Assembly: GCA_002482505.1 (NCBI GenBank)
Contig: DLGD01000007.1
Location: 104,932 to 168,931, forward strand
Reading direction: 5' to 3'
Length of the DNA stretch: 64,000 nt
From: Christensenella sp. UBA7703
Lineage (GTDB): Bacteria; Bacillota; Clostridia; Christensenellales; CAG-138
In this document: in pieces, positions 49,834-59,187 of the stretch
Position numbering within the stretch: the stretch's first letter is position 1
Layout of the letters: the number at the start of each line of letters is the position of its first letter
Position numbers and translations under genes: made by a program
The notes under the pieces: model-generated
What the model saw: the letters and a program-made list of their open reading frames with translations, nothing else
The model's database searches: none
What the model was told of the DNA's origin: nothing

Positions 49834-50532
49834 ATGAAGATGCTCATCGCGGATGATAACCGACAAATTTTATCTATCCTGAGGGATTATGCTGAAAAAG
49901 AGGGCTTCGAAACCGTGTTAGCGGATGACGGAGAAAAAGCACTCGCAGCATTTTTTAAGGATTCCTTCGATATAGTGCTGCTGGATGTTATGATGCCCAA
50001 ATTAGACGGTTTCGAAGTATGTCTTCGCATGCGCAAAAGATCCAGCGTTCCAATCATCATGATTACAGCGCGGGGCGAGGACTATGAGCGCATCATGGGG
50101 TTGGATATCGGAGCAGACGACTATATTGTGAAACCTTTCTCTCCGGCTGAAGCGATGGCTCGTGTGCGGGCAATTTTGCGACGATTGGATCGCACGGTGG
50201 AAAACGCGGAATCTCAGCAGTTGTTCCTGTGTGGAAATCTAATGATTCGTCTTGATGAATTCCGTGCAACCATCAATGGAAATGAGTTGGCCTTGACGAA
50301 GAAAGAGTTGGAGTTGCTCTGGACACTGGCGACCAACCGTAACCTGACCTATTCGCGCGAAAAACTTCTCGACACAGTCTGGGGTTATGATTATTGTGGC
50401 GAGATTCGTACAGTGGATTCGCATATCAAACGGCTTCGCGCGAAAACGGACGTCTTTGAACACCCCGACTGGGTGATCAAAACCGTCTGGGGCACTGGCT
50501 ACAAATTTGAGGTGGTGCGTCATGAAGAATAA
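49834..50532 (+). CDS. OmpR-family response regulator (second system)
   Basis: A 232-residue regulator: receiver MKMLIADDNRQILSILRDYA with phosphoacceptor Asp51 in FDIVLLDVMMPKLDGFEVCL, KPF at the usual place, and a winged-helix domain with LTKKELELLWTLATNRNLTY and TVDSHIKRLRAKT. I choose 49834 as start; an in-frame extension to 49780 lies within the preceding gene. It overlaps the kinase gene by 11 bases. Confidence 0.9.
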   Translation: MKMLIADDNRQILSILRDYAEKEGFETVLADDGEKALAAFFKDSFDIVLLDVMMPKLDGFEVCLRMRKRSSVPIIMITARGEDYERIMGLDIGADDYIVKPFSPAEAMARVRAILRRLDRTVENAESQQLFLCGNLMIRLDEFRATINGNELALTKKELELLWTLATNRNLTYSREKLLDTVWGYDYCGEIRTVDSHIKRLRAKTDVFEHPDWVIKTVWGTGYKFEVVRHEE

Positions 50533-51988
50533 GATCGTATGGCGGCTGACGCTGAACTTCATGGCGGTCATCATCCTATTTGAGCTGCTTTCCGGCGGAC
50601 TATTTTTACCACTTTTTACCGACCACTCCGCAAAAGTTTTCCGAGATGATCTGGAGAAGCAGGCCGTAGCCATTGCATGCGCTGTAAGCGACTATATCGG
50701 TGATTCTGCGTTACCCACGCAGGACGCAACAACCGACAGCGAAATGCACTTTGACGAGTACTTACACATCATCAGTCAAGTTCTTACAGGGAACATCTGG
50801 ATTGTTGATAGAAACTCCAAAACCATTACCGTGGATTCCGGCCATATCGCCTATCACGAACTACACGCTGAGGCGCTCTCTCTAGTAGATAAGGTTTTTG
50901 ATGGACAGACAGTCAGCAGTCAGGAATTTTCTGTCTTTTTGAGCAGTCCGTCGATCACAACCGGCGCACCTGTCTATGATGCAAACGGTAATGTTGTTGC
51001 CGCAGTGCTGCTGCATTCACATATTCAAGAACTAGCTGATGCTTCCCGATCCGGAATTTTTATTATGCTTGGTTGTTTTGGGGGCGCTATGGTGATGGCG
51101 CTGGTATTGTCATTATTACTCTCCAAGAAATTTGTACAGCCCCTTCAGAAGATGGAATTAACCACCAATCGTTTGGCAAGCGGAGACTATTCCACTCACA
51201 CCGGCGTAACACAACAAGACGAGATTGGTTCTTTGGCCACGCTTATCGATGTGCTCGCGGATAAATTGGATATCGCCTCAAAAGAAAGCGCTGCACTCGA
51301 ACAGATGCGGCGGGATTATATCGCAAATGTATCCCATGAGCTCAGGACCCCTGTCATGGTGCTTCGCGGTTCTATCGAGGCTCTTCGTGATAAAGTCGTC
51401 ACGGAACCTGACAAAGTAGCGGAATATCATGAGGAAATGCTCCGTGAGTGCATGCATCTCCAACGGATGGTCAACGACCTTCTTGAGTTGTCACGGCTGC
51501 AAAATTTGAATTACTCTATTGATAAAACACCTGTTGATGTCGTGGAAGCTTTGAAGGATGCGGTACGCGGTGTACGAAAACTTGGTGAAACTAAGAACGT
51601 TACGCTGATTTCCAATATTGAACTCTCATCCTGCATGATTCTGGGCGATTACGGGCGGCTGCGTCAAATGTTTATCACCATACTGGACAATGCAATCAAG
51701 TTCACTTTGTCGGGTGGTCAGGTTAATATTTCAGCCGATCAACAGCAGGAACGATTTGTCATCTCGATTGCTGATACCGGTAGCGGGATCAGCGCGGAAG
51801 ACCTGCCACGTATCTTTGAGAGCTTCTATGTTGGAAGTAGAGACGTTCACAATGATGGTACCGGGCTTGGGCTCTCGATTGCCAAACAAATTGCCGATCG
51901 ACATGGTATTGAAGTATTGGTAGAAAGCACGCCGGGTGTGTCATCTGAGTTTAGCTTCTATATAGAAGAAACGCTGAGTAATACATAA
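50522..51988 (+). CDS. Sensor histidine kinase (second system)
   Basis: A 488-residue kinase with transmembrane segments near residues 9-30 and 175-198 and a roughly 145-residue extracytoplasmic PAS/Cache-like sensor. A HAMP linker follows, then HisKA H-box YIANVSHELRTPVMVLRGSI (canonical), N-box TILDNAIKFTLSGGQ, G1 IADTGSGISAEDLPRIFESF and G2 GTGLGLSIAKQIADRHG. The transcript ends at the hairpin at 51991-52032. Pairs with the regulator upstream. Confidence 0.93.
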   Translation: MKNKIVWRLTLNFMAVIILFELLSGGLFLPLFTDHSAKVFRDDLEKQAVAIACAVSDYIGDSALPTQDATTDSEMHFDEYLHIISQVLTGNIWIVDRNSKTITVDSGHIAYHELHAEALSLVDKVFDGQTVSSQEFSVFLSSPSITTGAPVYDANGNVVAAVLLHSHIQELADASRSGIFIMLGCFGGAMVMALVLSLLLSKKFVQPLQKMELTTNRLASGDYSTHTGVTQQDEIGSLATLIDVLADKLDIASKESAALEQMRRDYIANVSHELRTPVMVLRGSIEALRDKVVTEPDKVAEYHEEMLRECMHLQRMVNDLLELSRLQNLNYSIDKTPVDVVEALKDAVRGVRKLGETKNVTLISNIELSSCMILGDYGRLRQMFITILDNAIKFTLSGGQVNISADQQQERFVISIADTGSGISAEDLPRIFESFYVGSRDVHNDGTGLGLSIAKQIADRHGIEVLVESTPGVSSEFSFYIEETLSNT

Positions 51989-51990
51989 TC

Positions 51991-52032
51991 AAAAAAAGAT
52001 ATGCCCATTCGTCTCGATGGCATATCCTTTTT
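51991..52032. terminator. Bidirectional terminator between converging genes
   Basis: GATATGCC (51998-52005) pairs with GGCATATC (52019-52026), flanked by A7 on the left and T5 on the right. It serves the histidine kinase from the left and the P-type ATPase from the right. Confidence 0.85.
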
Positions 52033-52048
52033 CTTTGAGAACAGTTGC

Positions 52049-53905
52049 CTATATTTTTTTCTGGTACAACATAGCAGCATTCAACACCACCAGCACCGAG
52101 CCCGCGTTGTGTACCAAAGCGCCAGTTACAGGGTTTAGAAGACCAAGGACAGAAAGTGTTACCGCCACAAAGTTGATGCACATAGAGACTGTAATGTTCG
52201 TTTTGATTGTTCGTAACGTTGTGTTGGATAGTTGTTTCAGGTACGGTATTTTGTTGATATCGTCTCCCATCAAAGCGATATCCGCGGCTTCAATGGCAAT
52301 ATCGCTGCCCATGCCACCCATCGCAACGCTCACATTTGCGGTTTTTAAAGCAGGTGCATCATTGACGCCATCGCCGATCATGCAAACTTTGCGTCCTTGT
52401 GCTTGCAGCGCGACAACCGCCGAAACTTTGTCTCCCGGTAAGAGATCTGCTTTTACTTCCGTGATACCCACTTGCTTGGAAAGATAGGTCGCAGTTCTGG
52501 CATTATCTCCGGTCAGCAGGACAGTCTTAACACCCATGCTAGTCAGTTGGCCCACCATGTCCTTCACCGCTGGGCGCAACGTATCCGATAAAGCGATTAG
52601 TCCCGCAAGCTGTCCCGCCTTTGCAACAAGTATGACCGCCTTTCCCTGCCCTTGGAGCGCTTCCAGTTCTGTCAACGCAGGTTTCGTAATTGTGACTCCG
52701 TTTTCTGTCAAAAAAGTGCTGCTACCGCAAAGCACTGTCTCGCCATGAACATTCGCCATAACACCCTTGCCCGGAATCATTGTGAAATCATCGCTTTCTG
52801 CGATCGATTCCCCTGTTTGCTTGGCTTGACTTAAGATCGCCTTGCCGAGTGGATGTTCGCTCCTTGCTTCGGCGGCAGCTGTTAACAAAAGCAGGTCGCT
52901 TTCTGATAACCCGGACAAAAGAGAAATCGTATCGCTGACAGTCAGATTGCCTTTTGTCAGCGTTCCTGTCTTGTCAAATGCAATCGTATCCGCTTTACCC
53001 ATGTTCTCCAAGGCTTCGCCAGATTTTATGATCACTCCATGTTTCGTTGCCTGACCAATTGCCGCGATGATGGAAGTTGGTGTCGCCAATGCAAGCGCAC
53101 AGGGGCAAAAAACCACAAGCACCGTTACCGCACGAACGACATCTTTCGTAATGACGTAAGCAATCACAGCAATGGCAAGAGCTATGGGCACTAGCCATGT
53201 CGCCCATTTGTCCACGATGCGCTGCATGGGCGCTTTTTTGTTCTCCGCCTCGGCCACCATGTCGATCATCTTCTGGAGTGAAGAGTCTTTGCTCAACTGC
53301 GTTGTTTTGATATCTACGCTCCCAAAGCAATTCATGGTGCCGCAGAATACAGTGTCATCTATTGCTTTATCGACCGGCAAGGATTCCCCCGTCATCACGG
53401 ACTGGTCGACCGAGGTGTTACCTGCAAAAACAACGCCATCAGTAGGAATTACTTCACCAGGTAGAACACGCAATAGGTCTCCCAAGTGTATTTCTTCAAT
53501 GGGCACGAGTTCTTCCGTTCCGTCGATCAAACGTCGGGCTTGTCGTGGCGTTAGTTTCATCAGATTATGAATTCCCTTTTTGGCCTTTTCTACAGTCATG
53601 TCCTCCAGCAAGGCACCAATCGCCATGATAAAGGCTACTTCTCCAGCAGCAAACAGCTCGCCGATGATGATAGATGCTATCATCGCGATAGTTATCAATA
53701 GTGCCGAAGAGATCCACCTCTGCCGGATGAGTCGTGAAATTGCCAAATACAGGAGCGGATAGCCAGAAATAAGTACCGTCACCCAAGCCGGATCTACAGC
53801 TAACTTTGCACCAGTCAGCAGAAGAACCAGACTGGCTGCTAAAAACACACCGGATACTACCGTCATTTTCCAGCCGAATAAAAAATCGCTCAACCTTTTC
53901 AACAT
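52049..53905 (-). CDS. P1B-type heavy-metal ATPase lacking an N-terminal metal-binding domain
   Basis: A 618-residue metal exporter. It shows VFCPCALALATPTSII (CPC metal site), FDKTGTLTKGNLTVSD (phosphorylated Asp), HPLGKAILSQA (HP nucleotide motif), and GDGVNDAPALKTANVSVAMG. The last helix reads LVHNAGSVLVVLNAAMLYQK. No HMA or His-rich N-terminal domain is present: it starts straight with membrane helices. The metal is not certain; Zn/Cd or Mn/Co-type exporters share such endings. The start at 53905 replaces an unsupported upstream frame. It diverges from the TetR gene. Confidence 0.88.
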   Translation of the reverse strand: MLKRLSDFLFGWKMTVVSGVFLAASLVLLLTGAKLAVDPAWVTVLISGYPLLYLAISRLIRQRWISSALLITIAMIASIIIGELFAAGEVAFIMAIGALLEDMTVEKAKKGIHNLMKLTPRQARRLIDGTEELVPIEEIHLGDLLRVLPGEVIPTDGVVFAGNTSVDQSVMTGESLPVDKAIDDTVFCGTMNCFGSVDIKTTQLSKDSSLQKMIDMVAEAENKKAPMQRIVDKWATWLVPIALAIAVIAYVITKDVVRAVTVLVVFCPCALALATPTSIIAAIGQATKHGVIIKSGEALENMGKADTIAFDKTGTLTKGNLTVSDTISLLSGLSESDLLLLTAAAEARSEHPLGKAILSQAKQTGESIAESDDFTMIPGKGVMANVHGETVLCGSSTFLTENGVTITKPALTELEALQGQGKAVILVAKAGQLAGLIALSDTLRPAVKDMVGQLTSMGVKTVLLTGDNARTATYLSKQVGITEVKADLLPGDKVSAVVALQAQGRKVCMIGDGVNDAPALKTANVSVAMGGMGSDIAIEAADIALMGDDINKIPYLKQLSNTTLRTIKTNITVSMCINFVAVTLSVLGLLNPVTGALVHNAGSVLVVLNAAMLYQKKI

Positions 53906-53942
53906 ATAGTAGTTGCCTCCAAAAACTCGCTTGAATCTCACT

Positions 53943-53972
53943 CGATATTACAGTACAATTTGTTCAGTATCG
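53943..53972. promoter_or_regulatory. Possible TetR operator in the divergent promoter region
   Basis: The segment from CGATA (53943) to TATCG (53972) is an imperfect palindrome; its best inner part pairs TACAGTACAA with TTTGTTCAGTA. It lies in the 175-bp gap between the two divergent starts, where an autoregulating TetR protein would bind. Confidence 0.35.
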
Positions 53973-54080
53973 AATAGCAGATTCATCATAACGAATTGTG
54001 CGATAGAGAACAATAATCAGATTGAACCGTGTGTTCGATATGAAACAAATTCAATGCTTTGTCTATATAGGAGGCTATTT

Positions 54081-54671
54081 ATGGATCGTCGCCAGAAACG
54101 AACAAAGGACGCAATCTTTGCTGCCTTTGGCGCTTTGCTTGCTAAGCGAAGCTTTGCGCAAATCACGGTGCAAGACATCATAGATGAGGCAAACGTTGGA
54201 CGTAGCACGTTTTACACGCACTTTGAGACCAAAGATGATCTATTGAAAGAGATGTGCACGAATCTGTTCGAACATGTTGTGTCTGAAACACTCAACGCTG
54301 AACTATCTCACGATTTCTCTTCCGCCGAGGGAAACGCAGAAGCGATTATCACGCACATTCTTTATCACCTGCGAGATGAAAAAAAGAATATCATTGCTAT
54401 GTTGACATACGAGAGCAATGAGCTCTTTTTACGTTACTTTAGGGAATACTTGAGTGTCATGATCCGAGAGTATCTGCTTACAGGTGACACGCTTTTACAT
54501 CAGAACGTACCAGAGTCTTTTCTTGTCAACCATATCTCCAGCGCGTTTGTAGGGATGGTGCAGTGGTGGATTTCTTGTAATCTCGAGCAGACACCTGAAG
54601 AGTTGGCGGGATATTTCTTTTGTATGCTTTGGTCAACACCTGCAAAAACGTCTAATTGTAATGCAAAATGA
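54081..54671 (+). CDS. TetR-family transcriptional regulator
   Basis: A 196-residue regulator. HTH: RTKDAIFAAFGALLAKRSFA, QITVQDIIDEANVGRSTFYT, HFETKDDLLKEM. The C-terminal ligand-binding part is helical and ends with CNAK. The start at 54081 follows AGGAGG; an in-frame run upstream to 53913 is not plausible. Likely represses the divergent P-type ATPase; the inducer is unknown. Confidence 0.88.
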   Translation: MDRRQKRTKDAIFAAFGALLAKRSFAQITVQDIIDEANVGRSTFYTHFETKDDLLKEMCTNLFEHVVSETLNAELSHDFSSAEGNAEAIITHILYHLRDEKKNIIAMLTYESNELFLRYFREYLSVMIREYLLTGDTLLHQNVPESFLVNHISSAFVGMVQWWISCNLEQTPEELAGYFFCMLWSTPAKTSNCNAK

Positions 54672-54788
54672 AGCAAATGAAAACGGTTCTGATAAATGAA
54701 ATCCATCAGATTAATTCAGTGAAGTAGCTAATGATCTAGTCCCTAGGAACCGGGTCATCTACAATGTTAGGAAAAAGTGTTATAAAAA

Positions 54789-54818
54789 GAGGTTTCCCCC
54801 AAAGAGTATCCACTTGAA
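54789..54818 (-). repeat. IS-end-like sequence, inverted partner of 63942-63972
   Basis: Its reverse complement TTCAAGTGGATACTCTTTGG continues GGGAAACCTC and matches 63942-63972 at 29 of 31 positions with one gap and one mismatch. A T-rich stretch next to it is also similar. This looks like two copies of one element terminus in opposite orientation, 9.1 kb apart. Confidence 0.6.
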
Positions 54819-55102
54819 GCGAGAAAAAATCAATGTCGCTCAAACAAACCTGTTGCCCTTCTCTCTATCCTAACATTTTTACCGGTCCTGTTTTCGAGGG
54901 CAGATCAAAAGCTGCTGCTTAATGCATACCTCGTTGTAATTGTCCCACTCTTCTTCATCCAGTTCACATTCTTCTGTTTGTTGTGATGTCAGTCAATCAT
55001 TTCATCATCCTGGACTCAATGTTTCCGGGCTTGAACTCAATCTGCCAAGAATTAAGATGGTTTTGTCACCGCACCAATCTCCTTACCCATCTACATAAAA
55101 TC

Positions 55103-55123
55103 TTCACAGAATTTCATTATGAT
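55103..55123 (+). promoter_or_regulatory. Possible promoter and regulator site of the copper operon
   Basis: TTCACA (55103-55108) and TTCATT (55113-55118) are offset 10 bases and overlap TATGAT (55118-55123). One-turn direct repeats at a -35 position fit an OmpR-type activator such as the one encoded at 59916. Weak, by eye. Confidence 0.3.
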
Positions 55124-55199
55124 GAGTCCATTGAAAGGCCCCGATAGCTAGGTTCTTTTCTGGTTTAGGACATCATTTGATAGATGAAAGGGATATGAT

Positions 55200-56687
55200 A
55201 TGGATAAGAAGCGATTTTTTCACATCTCCGGCATGACCTGCGGGCATTGCGAGATGCGCGTTTCCAAGGCAGCGCGCAGCGTTCCCGGTGTGACGAGCGC
55301 AATCGCGTCGTTTTCGCGCAATCGTCTGGAGGTGACATATGATGCGGAGATCATCGATGAAGACACGCTTGTCTCCGCCGTGACGGAGGCCGTCTCCGCG
55401 GCAGGTTACCGTGTGCAGAGCAAAGGCACCAACGCGCAGCCTGTCTCGAAGGTGATTCCCATCGTCATCATCATCCTTGCGCTGTATTTGGTTTTGCGCT
55501 ACACCATCGGCTTTGATTTCTTCAGCTATATCCCGAAGATCGACAGCACGATCTCGTTGACGGCGCTGTTTGTGACGGGTTTGTTCACCAGCGTGCATTG
55601 CATCGCGATGTGCGGCGGCATCAACCTCTCCCAGAGCGTCGGCGCGAAAGGCACGGGCAAGGCAAGCCTTCGCAATCCTCTTTTGTATAACCTCGGCCGT
55701 GTGATCAGCTACACCGTCATCGGCGGCGTGGTCGGCGGCATCGGCTCCGTGCTGTTTCTCAGCGAAACGCTCAAAGCAATCCTGCTTGCGCTTGCCGCGG
55801 TCGGCATGCTGCTGATGGGGCTGAGCATGCTCGGTTGGCTGCCGTCTTGGCTCACGCCGCGTATGCCGCGTTTCCTCGCCGCGAAAATCGGTAAAAAGGC
55901 CGCTGGCAAAGGCCCTCTCGTGATCGGGCTGCTCAACGGGTTCATGCCCTGCGGTCCGCTGCAGGCGATGCAGCTCTACGCTCTTGCAACCGGATCTATT
56001 CTGACCGGCGCGCTGTCGATGTTCCTCTTCTCGCTCGGCACGGTTCCGCTGATGCTCGGCGCAGGCGCGCTCTTCTCCGTGCTCAAAGGCAAGTTTGCCT
56101 ATGTGATACAGCGGGTCAGCGCAGTTCTCGTCGTGTTCTTCGCCGTCGTGATGGCGACCAACGCCTTCTCGCTACTTGGCCTTGGTTCCTCTGCCACGCT
56201 GGATGCGGCTCCCGCCGCAACCGCCGCCGTGCAGGAAAAAGAGGCGAGCTCGGATTCTCTGCTCCAGCAGGCGCTGGACAAAGGCTATCTACCCGCAACG
56301 CTGGATGGCGACGTGCAGAAAATTCAGGCGAATCTGAATCCCTCCGTCTATCCGTTCATCATCGTGCAGAAGGGAATTCCGGTGGAGCTGACCATTACCG
56401 CGGACGAAAGTTCGATCACCGGCTGTAATCAAACCGTCGTGTTCCCTGCGTTCGATGTGAAAAAGGCACTGACACCCGGCGACAATGTGATTACATTTAC
56501 TCCGGATGAAACCGGCCTGATCTCGTATACCTGCTGGATGGGCATGCTGGACGGACGTATCCTCGTGGTGGATGACCTGTTCGCGCAGCCCGAAGCAGCG
56601 GCAGTACCCGCCGCAACCGCAACCCCCGCAATCGATTCAACCGCACCGAATCTCGACGCTACGACGCTCGAATCCTGCTGCGGTTAA
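55200..56687 (+). CDS. HMA / TauE-SafE (DsbD-like) / cupredoxin fusion
   Basis: A 495-residue three-part protein. Residues 1-72 are an HMA copper-binding domain with GMTCGHCEMR (Cys14, Cys17). Residues about 82-340 are a six-helix DsbD/SafE-like membrane domain: VTGLFTSVHCIAMCGGINLS and LLNGFMPCGPLQAMQLYALA contain its paired Cys positions (CxxxC-like and PCGP). Residues about 365-460 form a cupredoxin-like domain ending in YTCWMGMLDGRILVVD. The C-terminus is ESCCG. It likely handles copper at the membrane together with CopA. Short gap (12 bases) to copA. Confidence 0.85.
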   Translation: MDKKRFFHISGMTCGHCEMRVSKAARSVPGVTSAIASFSRNRLEVTYDAEIIDEDTLVSAVTEAVSAAGYRVQSKGTNAQPVSKVIPIVIIILALYLVLRYTIGFDFFSYIPKIDSTISLTALFVTGLFTSVHCIAMCGGINLSQSVGAKGTGKASLRNPLLYNLGRVISYTVIGGVVGGIGSVLFLSETLKAILLALAAVGMLLMGLSMLGWLPSWLTPRMPRFLAAKIGKKAAGKGPLVIGLLNGFMPCGPLQAMQLYALATGSILTGALSMFLFSLGTVPLMLGAGALFSVLKGKFAYVIQRVSAVLVVFFAVVMATNAFSLLGLGSSATLDAAPAATAAVQEKEASSDSLLQQALDKGYLPATLDGDVQKIQANLNPSVYPFIIVQKGIPVELTITADESSITGCNQTVVFPAFDVKKALTPGDNVITFTPDETGLISYTCWMGMLDGRILVVDDLFAQPEAAAVPAATATPAIDSTAPNLDATTLESCCG

Positions 56688-56699
56688 GGAGGAAACCTC

Positions 56700-59171
56700 A
56701 TGAAAGAACAATCTTTTAAAGTCACAGGCATGACGTGCTCGGCCTGCTCGGCTGCCGTACAGCGTACGGTATCCAAGATGGAAGGCGTGAGCCAAGCAGA
56801 GGTTAACCTCGCGACCGAGACCCTGCGCGTGTCCTTTGACGAAACCAACGTCGATTTTAACAAGCTGCAAGCCGCCGTGGAACGCGCGGGTTACGGACTT
56901 GTGGAGCCGAAGGCACTCAAGCGCGCCGAGCTCGGCGTCGAAGGCATGACCTGCGCAAGCTGCTCCTCCGCAGTCGAGCGTGCGCTGAAGAAACTCGACG
57001 GCGTGAGCGAAGCCTCGGTCAACCTCGCAACCAACCGCGCCGCGTTTTCCTATGATCCCACCAAGGTGAAGCTCACCCAGGTGAGAGAAGCGATCACCAA
57101 AGCGGGCTACACCCCTATGGATCTTGCGACCGAAGACACCCGCGACGCGGAACAGGAAAAGCGCGAGAAAGCGCTTCGCCTGATGCGCTTCCGGCTGATC
57201 ACGGCGATCATCTTCTCCGCGCCGATTCTGTATATCGCCATGGCGCATATGTTCCCGAAACTCGGCGTGCCGTTGCCCGCGTTCATGAATCCGCACACCT
57301 TCCCGCTTGTGTTCGCGCTCGTGCAACTGCTGCTGACTATTCCCGTGATGATCGCGGGCGGACGATTCTTCCGCGTCGGTTTCAAGACGCTGATCAAGGG
57401 CTCGCCGAACATGGACACACTGGTAGCCATCGGCACCGGCAGCGCATTCCTTTATGGCGTGTACGCGACTATTCTGATCTACCTTGGCGATTTCGGCTTT
57501 GCGCAACACCTCTATTTTGAGTCCGCTGCGGTGGTCATTACGCTCGTGATGCTCGGCAAATACCTCGAAGCCGTCAGCAAGAGCAAGACCTCCGAAGCAA
57601 TCAAGAAACTCATGAATCTTCGTCCGCAGACAGCGGTCATCGTCAAAGACGGTATTGAGATGACAGTTGCGCTCGACGAAGTCTCGGTGGGCGATGTCGT
57701 GCTCGTGCGTCCCGGCGCTGCGATACCTGTCGATGGAACCGTACTCGACGGTGCATCCAGCGTAGACGAGAGCATGCTCACGGGCGAATCGCTGCCCGTG
57801 GAAAAACAGCCCGGATCCACTGTCACCGGCGGCAGCATCAACGGCGAAGGCCTGCTGCATTTCACCGTCACCCGTGTGGGTGAAGACACCGCGCTCTCCA
57901 AGATCATTCATCTGGTCGAAGAAGCGCAGGGTCGAAAAGCGCCAATTGCGAAGCTTGCGGACGTGATCTCCGGTTACTTTGTGCCCGCCGTGTTGGGCAT
58001 CGCGGTGCTCGCCGCGGTAGTCTGGGCGCTGGTCGGAAAAGACTTCAACTTCGTGCTCAACATCTTCGTCACCGTGCTCGTCATCGCCTGCCCGTGCGCG
58101 TTGGGGCTAGCCACCCCGACCGCCATCATGGTCGGCACTGGCAAAGGCGCAGAGCTCGGCGTACTGATCAAGGGTGGCGAAGCGCTCGAGACCACGCACA
58201 GCATCAACGCGGTCGTGCTTGATAAAACAGGCACCATCACGCAGGGCAAACCGGAACTCACCGACATCGTCCGCTACACGGCGGAAGAGGAAGCAAGCGT
58301 ACTAACGCTGACCGCATCCGCCGAACGCGGATCGGAGCACCCCATCGCACGGGCGATTGTCAATGCGGCGCAGGCACGAAACCTTTCTCTGCTGGAGCCG
58401 GAACAGTTCCGCGCGATTCCTGGACGCGGCATCGAAGCCGTCGTTGGCGGCCGCCGCGTGCTCGCAGGCAGCGCAAAACTGCTCGTCGAGAACAACGTGG
58501 ACATCTCCGGTTCGACCGCAGATGCGCTCAAGCTCTCCGGCGCAGGAAAGACGCTGATGTACATCGCCATCGACAGCGCACTGTATTCCCTGATGGCGGC
58601 TGCGGACGCGGTGAAACCCACAAGCCGGGCGGCTGTCCAGCAGCTCAAATCGCTGGGGCTTGAGGTCTACATGCTCACGGGCGACAACGCCGCGACCGCG
58701 AAAGCCGTCGCAGAGACCGTCGGTATTGACCATGTGCTCTCCGATGTACTGCCGGACGGTAAGTCTATCGAGGTGCAGAAGCTGCAGTCGCAGGGCAAGC
58801 GCGTCGCCATGGTTGGCGACGGCATCAACGACGCACCCGCACTCGTGCAGGCGGATGTCGGTATGGCGATCGGCACCGGCACCGACGTCGCGGTAGAGTC
58901 CGCGGACGTGGTGCTCATGCGCGGAGACCTCTCCGCCGTCAGCGCGGCTGTCGCGCTCTCTCGCGCCACCATCCGCAACATCCGGCAGAACCTCTTCTGG
59001 GCGTTTGCTTACAACGTCATCGGCATCCCGTTTGCAGCAGGCGTATTCTACGCCTTCGGTGGTCCGTTGCTCACTCCCGTGTTTGCGGGAGCCGCGATGG
59101 CACTCAGTTCCGTCTCGGTCGTGACCAATGCGCTGCGGTTGAAGCGGTTCCACCTAAAAGACAAGAAATAG
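56700..59171 (+). CDS. copA: Copper-exporting P1B-1 ATPase
   Basis: An 823-residue Cu(I) exporter with two HMA domains: GMTCSACS (Cys13, Cys16) and GMTCASCS (Cys85, Cys88). Core motifs: IACPCALGLATPTAIMVGTG (CPC), LDKTGTITQGKPELTD, HPIARAIV and GDGINDAPALVQADVGMAIG. The last two helices contain NVIGIPFAAG and SSVSVVTNALRLK, typical for copper ATPases. GGAGG precedes the ATG. Second gene of the copper operon. Confidence 0.95.
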   Translation: MKEQSFKVTGMTCSACSAAVQRTVSKMEGVSQAEVNLATETLRVSFDETNVDFNKLQAAVERAGYGLVEPKALKRAELGVEGMTCASCSSAVERALKKLDGVSEASVNLATNRAAFSYDPTKVKLTQVREAITKAGYTPMDLATEDTRDAEQEKREKALRLMRFRLITAIIFSAPILYIAMAHMFPKLGVPLPAFMNPHTFPLVFALVQLLLTIPVMIAGGRFFRVGFKTLIKGSPNMDTLVAIGTGSAFLYGVYATILIYLGDFGFAQHLYFESAAVVITLVMLGKYLEAVSKSKTSEAIKKLMNLRPQTAVIVKDGIEMTVALDEVSVGDVVLVRPGAAIPVDGTVLDGASSVDESMLTGESLPVEKQPGSTVTGGSINGEGLLHFTVTRVGEDTALSKIIHLVEEAQGRKAPIAKLADVISGYFVPAVLGIAVLAAVVWALVGKDFNFVLNIFVTVLVIACPCALGLATPTAIMVGTGKGAELGVLIKGGEALETTHSINAVVLDKTGTITQGKPELTDIVRYTAEEEASVLTLTASAERGSEHPIARAIVNAAQARNLSLLEPEQFRAIPGRGIEAVVGGRRVLAGSAKLLVENNVDISGSTADALKLSGAGKTLMYIAIDSALYSLMAAADAVKPTSRAAVQQLKSLGLEVYMLTGDNAATAKAVAETVGIDHVLSDVLPDGKSIEVQKLQSQGKRVAMVGDGINDAPALVQADVGMAIGTGTDVAVESADVVLMRGDLSAVSAAVALSRATIRNIRQNLFWAFAYNVIGIPFAAGVFYAFGGPLLTPVFAGAAMALSSVSVVTNALRLKRFHLKDKK

Positions 59172-59187
59172 AAAGGACATACTTCCT

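Larger units (their letters stand above)
54672..55199. other. 528-bp intergenic region with insertion-sequence remnant
   Basis: No intact gene. It holds the IS-end-like sequence at 54789-54818 and, near the right side, the promoter area of the copper operon. Several in-frame stops in both directions suggest decayed former coding sequence. Confidence 0.5.

Noticed and set aside
56637..57911. 424-codon minus-strand frame opposite copA
   Set aside because: Antisense shadow of the copper ATPase; His/Arg/Gly-rich, no family resemblance, no ribosome site.
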